Shown here piece by piece: positions 27,421 through 36,228 of a stretch of 64,000 nt of DNA; positions within the stretch are counted from its first letter, which is position 1, and each line of letters starts with the position of its first letter. The DNA lies in contig NZ_JABMKY010000020.1 in assembly GCF_013204845.1 (NCBI RefSeq), positions 62,001-126,000 of the forward strand, in the 5' to 3' direction. The translations under genes and the position numbers were made by a program. Origin of the DNA: Paenibacillus qinlingensis (GTDB taxonomy: Bacteria > Bacillota > Bacilli > Paenibacillales > NBRC-103111). Under the pieces are notes generated by a model, which saw nothing but the letters and a program-made list of their open reading frames with translations, did no database searches and was not told where the DNA came from.

Positions 27421-28179
27421 CTACTTCTTTCTTCCATACTGTTTCCCAATGTCCACCATGCGTCGATACAGCTTACGATTAGACATGTTCTTCAGCGGAT
27501 AGAACTGAGGCCTGGTGTTCACTTCTAGAATCCATGGAATCCCTTTGGAATCAATCGCGACATCGAGACCCAGTTCTCGGAATCCACGGTTGTGACTATC
27601 AAAAGCATACCCGACCGCCACACCTAACTGCTTCAACTGCGCTTCTCGTTCTTTAATGTCAGAAGAGGAGTAGCCTGCTCCGAGCATGGTGGGCTTGAAA
27701 TAGCCTATAGTCCCGCCTTGATTATAATTCGTAGCTACTTTACCTTGTCTACCGATTTTGGCGAAGAGGCCAGTGCTGACCCATTCACCTTGATTCGTTT
27801 TCTGCACCATGACGCGAATATCGAAAGGTCTGCCTTTCGTCTTGGCGAGCTTAATCCCTTTCTGGAGTAAATAGGAACGCTTACCCGCATGTCTGGATAA
27901 TTTACTATGCAGCTGCTTCCGCGTGGTATAGAAGTTTTTCGTGCGATTCAATTGGGTCTGGAAGCCTTTAGGCTTCCACTTGATGCGGATTATATTTGAA
28001 CCACCGGAACCATCTGTAGGCTTGAAAAAGACTGTTTTATAATCATCTAGCATCGTATGCAAATTAGTTCTCGTAAAAAGCAATGTTCGAGGGACATAAT
28101 GGCGCAATTGAGGTTGTTGAAGCAGCCATTTGGTTTTACGCCATTTACTCTTGATTGAACTGCTTTTATACCTGGGCAT
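27421..28179 (-). CDS. YheC/YheD family endospore coat-associated ATP-grasp protein
   Basis: A 252-aa protein. The start at 28179 (MPRYKSSS) has AAAAGAGGTG at 28188-28197; an upstream in-frame ATG at 28257 lacks one. ATP-grasp features include VFFKPTDGSGGSNIIRI, DIRVMVQK, a glycine-rich loop NYNQGGTIG and the metal-binding end WILEVNTRPQFY. The family is associated with Bacillus spore coats; its substrate is unknown to me. It is 109 bases downstream of the GH42 gene on the same strand, but functionally it looks unrelated. Confidence 0.88.
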   Translation of the reverse strand: MPRYKSSSIKSKWRKTKWLLQQPQLRHYVPRTLLFTRTNLHTMLDDYKTVFFKPTDGSGGSNIIRIKWKPKGFQTQLNRTKNFYTTRKQLHSKLSRHAGKRSYLLQKGIKLAKTKGRPFDIRVMVQKTNQGEWVSTGLFAKIGRQGKVATNYNQGGTIGYFKPTMLGAGYSSSDIKEREAQLKQLGVAVGYAFDSHNRGFRELGLDVAIDSKGIPWILEVNTRPQFYPLKNMSNRKLYRRMVDIGKQYGRKK

Positions 28180-28288
28180 AGGGAGTACACCTCTTTTTAG
28201 ACAGCGTATGTGAGGTGCGCGCTGCTTGTCAGTGCTTATACCCAGATGGTCAATCAAATTTGCTTAGATACTCTCTTACATGACTTTG

Positions 28289-30289
28289 CTACTCAGCTGT
28301 GAATTGAATTACTTTGTGTTCATACCGGCTAAGTGTAAGCTGCCCCTTACGGTAGATGGTTCCTGTGATTGGATCCACGCCATCACGTGGGAGCGTCACG
28401 TTGCCGCCTGCACCGTCCATGTTAACCACGACCCATACCTCGCAGCCATCGCCATGTCTCGGAGCGACAATCGTACCTGCTGTTACATCAGTCCGCAGTT
28501 GCACCCCAGCATCATCCGCATACCGCAGGATAAGCTTGTTCAACAATTGCTCGCCTTCCTCGCCGGTTGGCATAGAGCCAAGCATGACAATCTTGCCTTT
28601 GCCATACGCGCGCTCAGTAATAAAGGCTAGCCCCGGTGTCAGCCCCGATTCGACGGTTCCGACGGCAACGGCTTCCTTCGGCTCAAAGACGGAGCTCCAT
28701 AACGAAAGCGGAGCAGCGACGCCAAAGGCGCTGCCAATCGATCCGCTGCCATCCATGGGGAACGTATAGACTGTGTCCACACCGGCAAGGTGCTCTAATT
28801 CACCGAGTGCAGCATTCGTATGCATGGTGTGTTCTTCGGTGCGTCCGCCAGAGAGAGGGCCAACCACCCAAACTCCGCCTTCGGCTACGAATGCAGAAGC
28901 ACGCTTCATCAAATCCTCTGAGATATAAGGGAGGAATGGCGTAAACAACAGCTTGTACCCATCCAGTTCTGTACCTTCTGGTACGATGTCGCGGTGAATA
29001 CCTAGATGGAGTATTCGCTCGTAGAAACTAGTTACAAGACCGCGATGATTCAGCTTCTGATGCGGCTCGGTTTTCAGAAACGCTTTGGCACGATCGGAAT
29101 AAGTCATAGCAACCTCTGCTTGAGTCGGGCGAGTAGCTAAGATCGTGGCTTCGATTTCTTTTCTAGCTTGCTCAACTTCTAACACATTCGGGAAACCAAC
29201 CGTAGGCTTGCCCCATGTACTGATAACAGAGCCATGTGGCTGTTCGCATCCTGCCCGCTGCTGTCTCCACAGCCAATAGCAGAAGGCTTCGGCTCCCAGC
29301 GCATAAGCGGCAACGGCTTCGGCTTTAAGATAGCCGTTTGGATGCGGCTTTGCGTAACTCGCAAGTGAGGCTGCATGGGATGGACTTGTTTCCATGATCC
29401 AGTAATCGCGACCGCGCTTAAAGTTCCGCCACAGGTCGTTATTTAATAAGTAGTTCGCTGGATGATCGTAAGTAGCATACGTATCGAACGACGCAAAATC
29501 CAACTCACGGAATAAACGCTCATTATCTACACTGAAAGCGACACTGCTATTATGCGTGATCGGCGCGTCCGAGAACTGGCGGATAATCGCCGCCTGTTCG
29601 TCTGAGAACTGAGCGATTTTCTCCATGGAAAATAGTTGGTACATCGTACTGAGGGAAGAGTTGTGTAAGAACGGCACCGGATCAGGCTGCGGAACTTGCT
29701 CGAAGCTATGGTAGTATTCGCTCCAAATTTGCGTGCCCCACGCCTCGTTCAACTTTTCAACGGTTTCATAACGCGCTTCAAGCCATTCATGCCACTGGAC
29801 AAGACACGTTCCACACATGCATTCGGATACATGCGCTTTGAATTCGTTGTCGATCTGCCAACCGATGAGGCCGGGTAAGCGTCCAATAGCCCTTGCAATG
29901 TGCGCGGTGATAATGGAAGCTTTTTCACGAAAATAGGGATGATTCGTACACGCATGTTGACGCGACCCATGTCCCATGACCTGCAGCTGCTCATTCACAT
30001 ACATCCGTTCCGGATGACCCTGTGTGAACCAAATCGGTGGTGTAGGTGTCGGCGTACACATAACGGTTTCTATCCCATTTTCATGCAAGAGGGTAACCAT
30101 GCGTACAAAAAATCCGAGATCAATCTCACCCTCGTGAGGTTCCATATTCGACCAAGCGAATTCGCCAATTCGCACGACATTCATGCCAGCTTGCTTCATA
30201 AGTTCAATATCTTGCTCAATGACTGATTGTTCCCAAAGTTCAGGATACCAAGCCGCACCATGATATAGTTTTTTACCCATTACCATCAT
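28289..30289 (-). CDS. yesZ: Beta-galactosidase, GH42
   Basis: A 666-aa enzyme without signal peptide. The start is ambiguous among three close ATGs (30289, 30286, 30280); AAGAGG at 30294-30299 fits the second best. The opening YHGAAWYPELW and IGEFAWSNMEPHEG are typical of GH42. The acid/base Glu149 is in GWQIDNEF and the nucleophile Glu300 in YWIMETSPS. Cys114 and the CMCGTC cluster (Cys157, 159, 162) match the zinc site of GH42 trimers. The trimerisation and C-terminal domains follow. It should release galactose from imported galactan or rhamnogalacturonan side-chain oligosaccharides. B. subtilis YesZ is the family counterpart in the yes cluster, hence the symbol. Confidence 0.93.
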   Translation of the reverse strand: MMVMGKKLYHGAAWYPELWEQSVIEQDIELMKQAGMNVVRIGEFAWSNMEPHEGEIDLGFFVRMVTLLHENGIETVMCTPTPTPPIWFTQGHPERMYVNEQLQVMGHGSRQHACTNHPYFREKASIITAHIARAIGRLPGLIGWQIDNEFKAHVSECMCGTCLVQWHEWLEARYETVEKLNEAWGTQIWSEYYHSFEQVPQPDPVPFLHNSSLSTMYQLFSMEKIAQFSDEQAAIIRQFSDAPITHNSSVAFSVDNERLFRELDFASFDTYATYDHPANYLLNNDLWRNFKRGRDYWIMETSPSHAASLASYAKPHPNGYLKAEAVAAYALGAEAFCYWLWRQQRAGCEQPHGSVISTWGKPTVGFPNVLEVEQARKEIEATILATRPTQAEVAMTYSDRAKAFLKTEPHQKLNHRGLVTSFYERILHLGIHRDIVPEGTELDGYKLLFTPFLPYISEDLMKRASAFVAEGGVWVVGPLSGGRTEEHTMHTNAALGELEHLAGVDTVYTFPMDGSGSIGSAFGVAAPLSLWSSVFEPKEAVAVGTVESGLTPGLAFITERAYGKGKIVMLGSMPTGEEGEQLLNKLILRYADDAGVQLRTDVTAGTIVAPRHGDGCEVWVVVNMDGAGGNVTLPRDGVDPITGTIYRKGQLTLSRYEHKVIQFTAE

Positions 30290-30388
30290 CCATCCTCTTC
30301 ATCAGAAAGTTAGTTTCTACTATAAATGCTATTGTAATCAAGGGCAATAACACATTCTTGCTGGGTAAATAAGGAAGTTTCAACTGTT

Positions 30389-30454
30389 TTGAGCGGTTTG
30401 CACTTTCTTGTATAAGTAGACATTCATGCGCTTGGAAGGGCTTACAAGAATGTC
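30389..30454 (+). promoter_or_regulatory. Candidate promoter and operator-like inverted repeat of importer operon
   Basis: A -35-like TTGAGC (30389-30394) and -10-like TATAAG (30411-30416) are 16 bases apart. Immediately downstream, GACATTC (30419-30425) and GAATGTC (30448-30454) form an inverted repeat with a nested CTTG/CAAG stem. It could be a 5' UTR hairpin or an operator. It lies about 80 bases before the permease start. Confidence 0.45.
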
Positions 30455-30533
30455 TGATAGGCGGTTAATCACAGGAGATGCATAATAAGGCTACAAACGC
30501 TCACAAGGCGATCATGACATGGAGGTGAAAAGG

Positions 30534-31505
30534 ATGAAGCAGGCAGCTGCTCCTAACAACAGAGAGCTGGTTCAGGTGAGCGAGGCGAAAGGGCTTCGCA
30601 GATCACAGGTGTGGGCAAGGTTGCGCAAGGATAAATGGATCTACGCATTGCTAACGCCGGGCTTGTTGTATTTCATTATATTTAAATATGTGCCCATGTG
30701 GGGCGTACTGCTTGCCTTTAAGAATTATCAGCCTTTTCTAGGTTTTTGGAAGAGTGACTGGGTTGGCTTGGAGCATTTCCGTGTGTTTTTTCAGAATCCA
30801 GAGTTTTTCATGCTCCTTCGCAATACGCTGTTGCTTTCGTTATATAATTTGGTGTTTTACTTTCCAGCACCGATTGTACTTGCACTTTTACTGAATGAGA
30901 TCAAGGTCAATATGTATAAACGAACCATTCAAACATTAATTTATGTGCCGCATTTCATATCATTAGTTATCGTGGCCAGCTTAACTTATGTTTTTCTAAC
31001 GACACAAGGCGGGTTGGTAAATGAGCTTTTGCAGAAATATGTGGGTCATAAAATTGACTTCTTAGCTAGTCCGGAATGGTTTCGGCCGATGATTATTATA
31101 CAAACGATGTGGAAGGAATGCGGGTTTGGCACGATTATCTTCTTAGCTGCGTTAGCTGGTGTCGATGTGGAACAATATGAAGCTTCCATCGTAGATGGCG
31201 CTAACCGCTTCAGACAGCTGTGGCATATTACCCTGCCATCGATTCGCAGCACGATCGTTATTCTGCTTATCCTGCGGATGGGCGATGTGTTGGATAACGG
31301 TTTTGAGCAAATTTTCCTCATGCTGAATCCATTGAACAGGGAAGTAGCTGAAGTATTTGATACCTATGTCTATATGATGGGGATCACACAGGGCGCTTTT
31401 AGTTATAGTACAGCTGTTGGTTTGTTTAAAGCAGTCATTGGTGTCATCTTGGTACTAGGTGCCAACTGGACAGCGAAGAGGTTCGGACAATCCGGCATTT
31501 ATTAA
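30534..31505 (+). CDS. Carbohydrate ABC importer permease, LplB type
   Basis: A 323-aa membrane protein. ATG 30534 is preferred because GGAGGTG (30521-30527) lies just upstream; the earlier ATG at 30519 is part of that site. It has the LplB-like opening LLYFIIFKYVPMWGVLLAFKNYQPF and the EAA loop EASIVDGANRFRQL. It is followed 33 bases later by an LplC-type permease and then a large binding protein, the standard B-C-A order. Confidence 0.92.
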   Translation: MKQAAAPNNRELVQVSEAKGLRRSQVWARLRKDKWIYALLTPGLLYFIIFKYVPMWGVLLAFKNYQPFLGFWKSDWVGLEHFRVFFQNPEFFMLLRNTLLLSLYNLVFYFPAPIVLALLLNEIKVNMYKRTIQTLIYVPHFISLVIVASLTYVFLTTQGGLVNELLQKYVGHKIDFLASPEWFRPMIIIQTMWKECGFGTIIFLAALAGVDVEQYEASIVDGANRFRQLWHITLPSIRSTIVILLILRMGDVLDNGFEQIFLMLNPLNREVAEVFDTYVYMMGITQGAFSYSTAVGLFKAVIGVILVLGANWTAKRFGQSGIY

Positions 31506-31538
31506 TACGAATATTATAGGTAAAGGAGGAGAGGGGTT

Positions 31539-32423
31539 TTGGCAAAGCAATATAAGAGCGTTCCCGGAACCATCTTCGATGTAAGCAATTATATTGTTCT
31601 GGGTATCATTGGTATCGTGGCCATACTGCCATTTCTCTATGTCATAGCAGGGTCGTTTGCTTCAGATGCAGAGTTGACGAGGCGAGCAGTATTCCTTATA
31701 CCGGAGACGTTTACTTTAGCGGCTTACCGCTTTATTTTCTCAACTAGTACGATTTTAAAAAGTATTGGGGTATCGCTTTATGTAATGGTTGTGGGTACCT
31801 TCGTAAACTTATTCTTCACTGTTACGATGGCATATGCGCTATCGAAGCGGAGTTTAATGGGACGGAATACGGTACTCAATCTGATTATTTTCTCCATGTT
31901 GTTTGGCGGCGGCTTAATTCCGACTTTCCTGGTTGTACGTGAGCTGCATATGTTGGATACCTACTGGGCTTTAATGATTCCAGGCGCGATTAGCGCTTTT
32001 AACTTGATTATTGTCAAAAACTTTTTTCAAGAGATCCCTCCGGAATTAGAGGAAGCAGCGAAGATCGATGGCTGCACGGAGATTGGCCTGCTGTGGCGCA
32101 TTGTGCTGCCATTATCGATGCCTGTGTTGGCAACTTTCACGTTATTTTATGCCGTGGGTCATTGGAACAACTTCTTCTCTGCTTTACTGTACATTAACGA
32201 TCCCTCCAAATGGCCGCTGCAGGTCATGCTCAGACAAATTGTTTTGCTGTCACAGGCGGCAGCTGGGGATATTAACGCCATGGATCCAAATTTCGTACAA
32301 CCGCCCGAACAGTCGATCAAAATGGCTGTTATCGTCGTGGGCACGATTCCGATTTTGCTTGTCTATCCGTTCCTGCAAAAACATTTTGCTAAAGGGGTCT
32401 TGATCGGCTCGGTCAAGGGGTAA
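31539..32423 (+). CDS. Carbohydrate ABC importer permease, LplC type
   Basis: A 294-aa membrane protein starting at TTG 31539 behind AAGGAGGA (31523-31530). The EAA loop is EEAAKIDGCTEIGLL and the C-terminus FAKGVLIGSVKG is the usual LplC ending. It partners with the LplB-type permease just upstream. Confidence 0.92.
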   Translation: MAKQYKSVPGTIFDVSNYIVLGIIGIVAILPFLYVIAGSFASDAELTRRAVFLIPETFTLAAYRFIFSTSTILKSIGVSLYVMVVGTFVNLFFTVTMAYALSKRSLMGRNTVLNLIIFSMLFGGGLIPTFLVVRELHMLDTYWALMIPGAISAFNLIIVKNFFQEIPPELEEAAKIDGCTEIGLLWRIVLPLSMPVLATFTLFYAVGHWNNFFSALLYINDPSKWPLQVMLRQIVLLSQAAAGDINAMDPNFVQPPEQSIKMAVIVVGTIPILLVYPFLQKHFAKGVLIGSVKG

Positions 32424-32470
32424 CGGATTACGATAGAGGCAAGTCCATAACTTAGAGGAGGCATGTTTAG

Positions 32471-34057
32471 ATGAAGAAAAATGCGAAAAAATGGGTTACC
32501 GTAGCAACCGTAGGCACAGCTGTCATGACAACCATCGTTGGTTGCAGCAGTGACAAAGAGAGTACAGCTACACCAGCAGCAGCTGCCTCAACCACACAAG
32601 CAGCTACGCAGACCAAGGCACCAGAGAATCTAGCACCACTGGAGCTAAGCATCATGCTTCCTATTTTCAAAACGAATTTCCCGAAAGATGATGGTCCTGT
32701 TACAACCGAAATTGAGAAGAAAACCAACACCAATATTCATCTGGAGTGGGTCCCGAACGCTTCCTACACAGATAAATTTAATATTACATTGGCTTCAGGC
32801 AAGCTGCCTCAAATTATTTATGTTGGCGATGTGAAGAACCCAAGTTTCGTTAACGCGGCGAAATCAGGCGCATTCTGGGAAATTGGGAAATATCTGAAGG
32901 ATTACCCGAACTTAAGCAAAGCCAACCAAGTCATTATGAACAACTCATCCATTGATGGGAAAAATTATGGGATTTATCGCGGTCGCGCGCTAGGTCGCAA
33001 TGGGATCAGTTATCGGAAAGACTGGTTAGAAGCCGTAGGTATGCAGCAACCGAAAACGATTGATGATTTCTATGCGATGCTGAAGGCATTCAAGGAGAAA
33101 GATCCGGATAAGAACGGTAAAGATGACACCTATGGTATGGTTCTGGTCAAATGGACAGGGCAATGGGCAAGCGGGTTTGATACCATGAAGCTTTGGTTCG
33201 GAGCGCCAAACAAATGGGGTGTCGTAGACGGTAAGCTCATACCTGAGCATCAAACGGCCGAATATATGGAAGCGCTTAAATTTATGAAGAAGCTTTATGA
33301 TGAAAAGCTGATTAATCAAGATTTTGCGGTCTTTGATTCAGCAAAGTGGAACGATCCTGTTGTTAACAATCAAGCAGGGGTTATCGTAGACGTTACAGAT
33401 ACAGCCTCACGTATTGATGATCGCATTCACGCAGCACTAGCGAAAGATGGTAAAGATAATCCTAATATTCACTATGTAGATAATATGATTGGTGTCACTG
33501 GTAAAAATGGCCTGAAAGCATTACCTACTTCTGGTTTTGCAGGTATCCTAGCGATCTCGAAGTCCAGTGTGAAAACAGAAGAAGAGCTGAAGCGAGTTCT
33601 GAAATTCTTGGATCAAATGAACGAGCCTGATCTTCAAACCCTAGCTGGATATGGGATTGAAGGTAAGCACTACACCAAAGATGGCGATGCTCTTGTGGCA
33701 AGCAAGGATACAGCTCTTCTCGAATCCGAAGTAGAAGGTTTGAACCAAATGCTGCCATTTATCCCGGAAGATCGCGGCTTGAAAGTGAAGCAAACCCCGC
33801 TTCGTTTGCAAACGACGAAGATTCAAAAAGAAGCGGAAGCAGTCATTGTGGCTAACCCTGTCGAGCCATTCATCTCGGCGGTTTATTCGCAGAAAGGCCA
33901 ACAGCTGGATAACATCATCAATGATGCACGTATTAAATTTATCGTCGGTCAAAGTGATGAAGCGGCTCTGAAGGCTGCATTTGACACGTGGAAGAAATCA
34001 GGCGGGGATGATTTGGTGAAGGAAATGAACGACTTGTATGTTGCTGCGAAGAAATAA
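32471..34057 (+). CDS. Extracellular sugar-binding lipoprotein, LplA type
   Basis: A 528-aa solute-binding protein. The lipobox is TIVGC (Cys25), followed by a low-complexity Ala/Thr linker. GAGGAGG precedes the ATG. Family features are KKTNTNIHLEWV, ISYRKDWLEAVGMQQPKTIDDFYAMLKAFKEKDPD (split here at KT for reference) and YGIEGKHYTKDGD. It is the last gene of the importer before a terminator. The ligand is unknown, probably a plant-derived oligosaccharide. Confidence 0.92.
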   Translation: MKKNAKKWVTVATVGTAVMTTIVGCSSDKESTATPAAAASTTQAATQTKAPENLAPLELSIMLPIFKTNFPKDDGPVTTEIEKKTNTNIHLEWVPNASYTDKFNITLASGKLPQIIYVGDVKNPSFVNAAKSGAFWEIGKYLKDYPNLSKANQVIMNNSSIDGKNYGIYRGRALGRNGISYRKDWLEAVGMQQPKTIDDFYAMLKAFKEKDPDKNGKDDTYGMVLVKWTGQWASGFDTMKLWFGAPNKWGVVDGKLIPEHQTAEYMEALKFMKKLYDEKLINQDFAVFDSAKWNDPVVNNQAGVIVDVTDTASRIDDRIHAALAKDGKDNPNIHYVDNMIGVTGKNGLKALPTSGFAGILAISKSSVKTEEELKRVLKFLDQMNEPDLQTLAGYGIEGKHYTKDGDALVASKDTALLESEVEGLNQMLPFIPEDRGLKVKQTPLRLQTTKIQKEAEAVIVANPVEPFISAVYSQKGQQLDNIINDARIKFIVGQSDEAALKAAFDTWKKSGGDDLVKEMNDLYVAAKK

Positions 34058-34074
34058 ATAATAAGTACATGGAT

Positions 34075-34102
34075 GAGCGCCCGAGAGGGTGCTCTTTCTT
34101 TT
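34075..34102 (+). terminator. Rho-independent terminator after importer operon
   Basis: The 8-bp stem 34075-34082 pairs with 34087-34094 around a GAGA tetraloop and is followed by a T-rich tract. Confidence 0.88.
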
Positions 34103-34186
34103 GGGCTCAAAACAGTTGTTTTCTAACTTTTTCTGATATGCTAGGATACAAAGAGAGTCATAATGAAAGACAGAGGGGTCTATGAG

Positions 34187-35764
34187 ATGATTTTAAAAGG
34201 CGGATATCCATTCCCTATTCTTCTTAGCTGTATCGTGTTCTTCATTTTATTCTTGTTAACGTTCCGTTTTCGGAAATCACCAGAAAGAATTTTTTTCACA
34301 GTGACCACGGCGCTCATGTCTTTACAAGGTTTGTTTAGCATATTCGAAATCCTCGCTGTTACGCTCGAAGATAAATTATTTTGGCGCAATGTCCAGCAGA
34401 TTCCTCTCTATTACTCACCTGTGATGATTTTGGGAGTCATTTTGTCTTTTATTGGGATAAATCGACGTGTTGTCGTTCGAAGCGTGGTTATTTTGAGTTT
34501 TATTATGCTGAGCTATTGGATCCTGCTGTTTACCGATCCCCTGCATCACCTTATTCGCGTATCGGCGTCACTTGAGGGAAATGGCCAAGAAGGTGTCCTG
34601 CGGTTGGAGCGAACGCATTTCGGACTTCTATTTTTTATATTTGAAAAAATGATGGGACTGTGGGGATTGGGGCTGTTGTTGCTTAATTACCGAAAAGTTG
34701 TCGGCACACAACGAACACAGCATGTCCTCTTGATGATAGCTATACTTTCACCTTTTTTTGTTCCAGAGTTGGCCGGTTTCATGGGAATCAAAGTCACGGT
34801 AGCTGTATCCATGCTGCCTTCAGGACTCCTGCTTTTCTATGCTTTATATACATATAACTTTCTTCAAGTTCCTCCCATGGTCAAAGAAAAAGTGCTTGAG
34901 CACATGACGGAAGGAATCTTAATTGTGGATGAGCAAGGAATGATTATCGATGCGAATCCAGCAGCATTCCCCATCATGGCAAGCTTAGCCGGCGATAATA
35001 AACTGAAGGGCACTCAGCTCCTGACTCATCTGAAAGATCACCCCACCCTGCAAGCTTTCTACAACAACGGTAACCAAGATGAGATGGAAGTGGAAAGCAG
35101 CGGCAGACATTGGGCTGTGCGTTTCATTCCAATCCAAATTCGATTTAAGCGTACCGGATCACTCCTCATTTTAACAGATATCACCGAACGTAAGGTTTAT
35201 GAAAATGAATTGATCAAAAAATCGACACTGGATGGGTTAACGAATTTATATAACCGACGTACGTTTCTGGAGATTTTGGACACTGCGATGAATGAAAGTA
35301 GAGTAAACGGTGAATCCGTTAGTTTGCTTTTAATTGACTTGGATAATTTCAAGAAAATAAATGACAACCATGGACATCTCGTAGGCGATCGTGTGCTGGA
35401 GCATTTTGCCGGATTAATGAGGGATGCGGTTCGTAGTGGCGGGGCTGTCGGGCGTATTGGTGGAGAAGAATTTGCCATGGTCCTCCCTGGTGCGAACGGG
35501 ACACAGGCCTATCAAGCTGCTGAGCAGCTTCGCCTTCGGTTGCAGCAAGAACCTCTGCGTTGGGTATCGATGGGTAGTGAAAGCGAAATCGCCTATACCA
35601 TTAGCATCGGGGTATCAGAGCTTATCGATCCGCTCATGACGCTCGAAGTCTGGTATCATCATGCAGATACTTGCCTGTATGTCTCCAAAAATAATGGGAG
35701 AAATAGAACCACTTTGGCGCAATCTGAGGTGGGTGTGCAAGTTCCACTTGATCAAGGAAAATAA
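34187..35764 (+). CDS. Membrane diguanylate cyclase with PAS domain
   Basis: A 525-aa protein. ATG 34187 is favoured by GAGGGGT at 34173-34179; ATG 34163 is an in-frame alternative. A seven-helix 7TM histidine-kinase-type N-terminal sensor (~1-220) is followed by a PAS domain (~230-335). A GGDEF domain with the active-site variant GGEEF (425-429) completes it. GGEEF enzymes are normally active and make c-di-GMP from two GTP. The RxxD inhibitory site expected just upstream is not present (RSGG at that position), so product inhibition by that site is unlikely. It stands alone between terminators. Confidence 0.88.
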   Translation: MILKGGYPFPILLSCIVFFILFLLTFRFRKSPERIFFTVTTALMSLQGLFSIFEILAVTLEDKLFWRNVQQIPLYYSPVMILGVILSFIGINRRVVVRSVVILSFIMLSYWILLFTDPLHHLIRVSASLEGNGQEGVLRLERTHFGLLFFIFEKMMGLWGLGLLLLNYRKVVGTQRTQHVLLMIAILSPFFVPELAGFMGIKVTVAVSMLPSGLLLFYALYTYNFLQVPPMVKEKVLEHMTEGILIVDEQGMIIDANPAAFPIMASLAGDNKLKGTQLLTHLKDHPTLQAFYNNGNQDEMEVESSGRHWAVRFIPIQIRFKRTGSLLILTDITERKVYENELIKKSTLDGLTNLYNRRTFLEILDTAMNESRVNGESVSLLLIDLDNFKKINDNHGHLVGDRVLEHFAGLMRDAVRSGGAVGRIGGEEFAMVLPGANGTQAYQAAEQLRLRLQQEPLRWVSMGSESEIAYTISIGVSELIDPLMTLEVWYHHADTCLYVSKNNGRNRTTLAQSEVGVQVPLDQGK

Positions 35765-35792
35765 AGATCGTTAGTAGAAATAGAATTCGTTA

Positions 35793-35827
35793 GTGAAATT
35801 TTACTTTTGTAAACTTTCACTTTTTTT
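35793..35827 (+). terminator. Rho-independent terminator after diguanylate cyclase
   Basis: The 12-base arms 35793-35804 and 35809-35820 pair with one mismatch across a TTTT loop and are followed by seven T. Confidence 0.85.
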
Positions 35828-35911
35828 GCTTTTAAGGGTTATTGTATTTGTTAGTTGCTTAATTTAGGTTAAGTTATGAAGGGCGATTCATAACCGTTTC
35901 TTTATTTATGT

Positions 35912-35974
35912 GAGAATATTGTTGATTGAGGGAAAATGAAATATTGTTCTACCCACATTTTAGTTGTACAGTTG
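35912..35974 (+). promoter_or_regulatory. Promoter region, copy 1 of a duplicated control element
   Basis: TTGTTG (35919-35924) and TATTGT (35942-35947) are spaced 17 bases, a sigma-A-like pair, followed by AGTTGTACAGTTG. The whole ~63-base block is repeated at 38594-38656 before the permease operon, with high identity including the conserved GAGGGAAAATGAA spacer. It lies upstream of a mini-ORF and the membrane AraC gene. Confidence 0.6.
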
Positions 35975-36040
35975 GAAAGCATGATTTTTTTCTTTTGTTA
36001 AACTAACTATACAAATTGAACTTTAGGGGAGTGATAAGAT

Positions 36041-36130
36041 TTGTCTAAACATTGGCAAGCACGTTGGATAACGGATACCTGGTTTAGGTCTATGGAACAT
36101 ATCGATGCCCGAAAGTCGGAGACTGATTGA
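36041..36130 (+). pseudogene. 29-codon mini-ORF, possible relic of a glycoside hydrolase start
   Basis: A TTG at 36041 sits behind AGGGGAGTG (36025-36033) and encodes 29 residues beginning MSKHWQARWITDTWF before a TGA. The opening resembles the N-terminus of bacterial alpha-L-rhamnosidases (W.A.WI pattern), suggesting the remaining 5' end of a deleted GH78-type gene. It could instead be a short leader peptide for the AraC gene. The remaining 35765-36228 spacer holds a terminator and a promoter but no other gene. Confidence 0.35.
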
Positions 36131-36228
36131 GGAAATGATCGGACTGAGTGGGCATAGGATTTCGCGCAACAGGTTCGGGTAATTAGACAATGATCATAAT
36201 AAATATTTGAAAAAAAGGAGAGTAAACG

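Noticed and set aside
36131..36228. Continuation of the rhamnosidase-like relic
   Set aside because: No frame after the TGA at 36128-36130 shows convincing similarity to the family, so the relic was limited to the first 29 codons.
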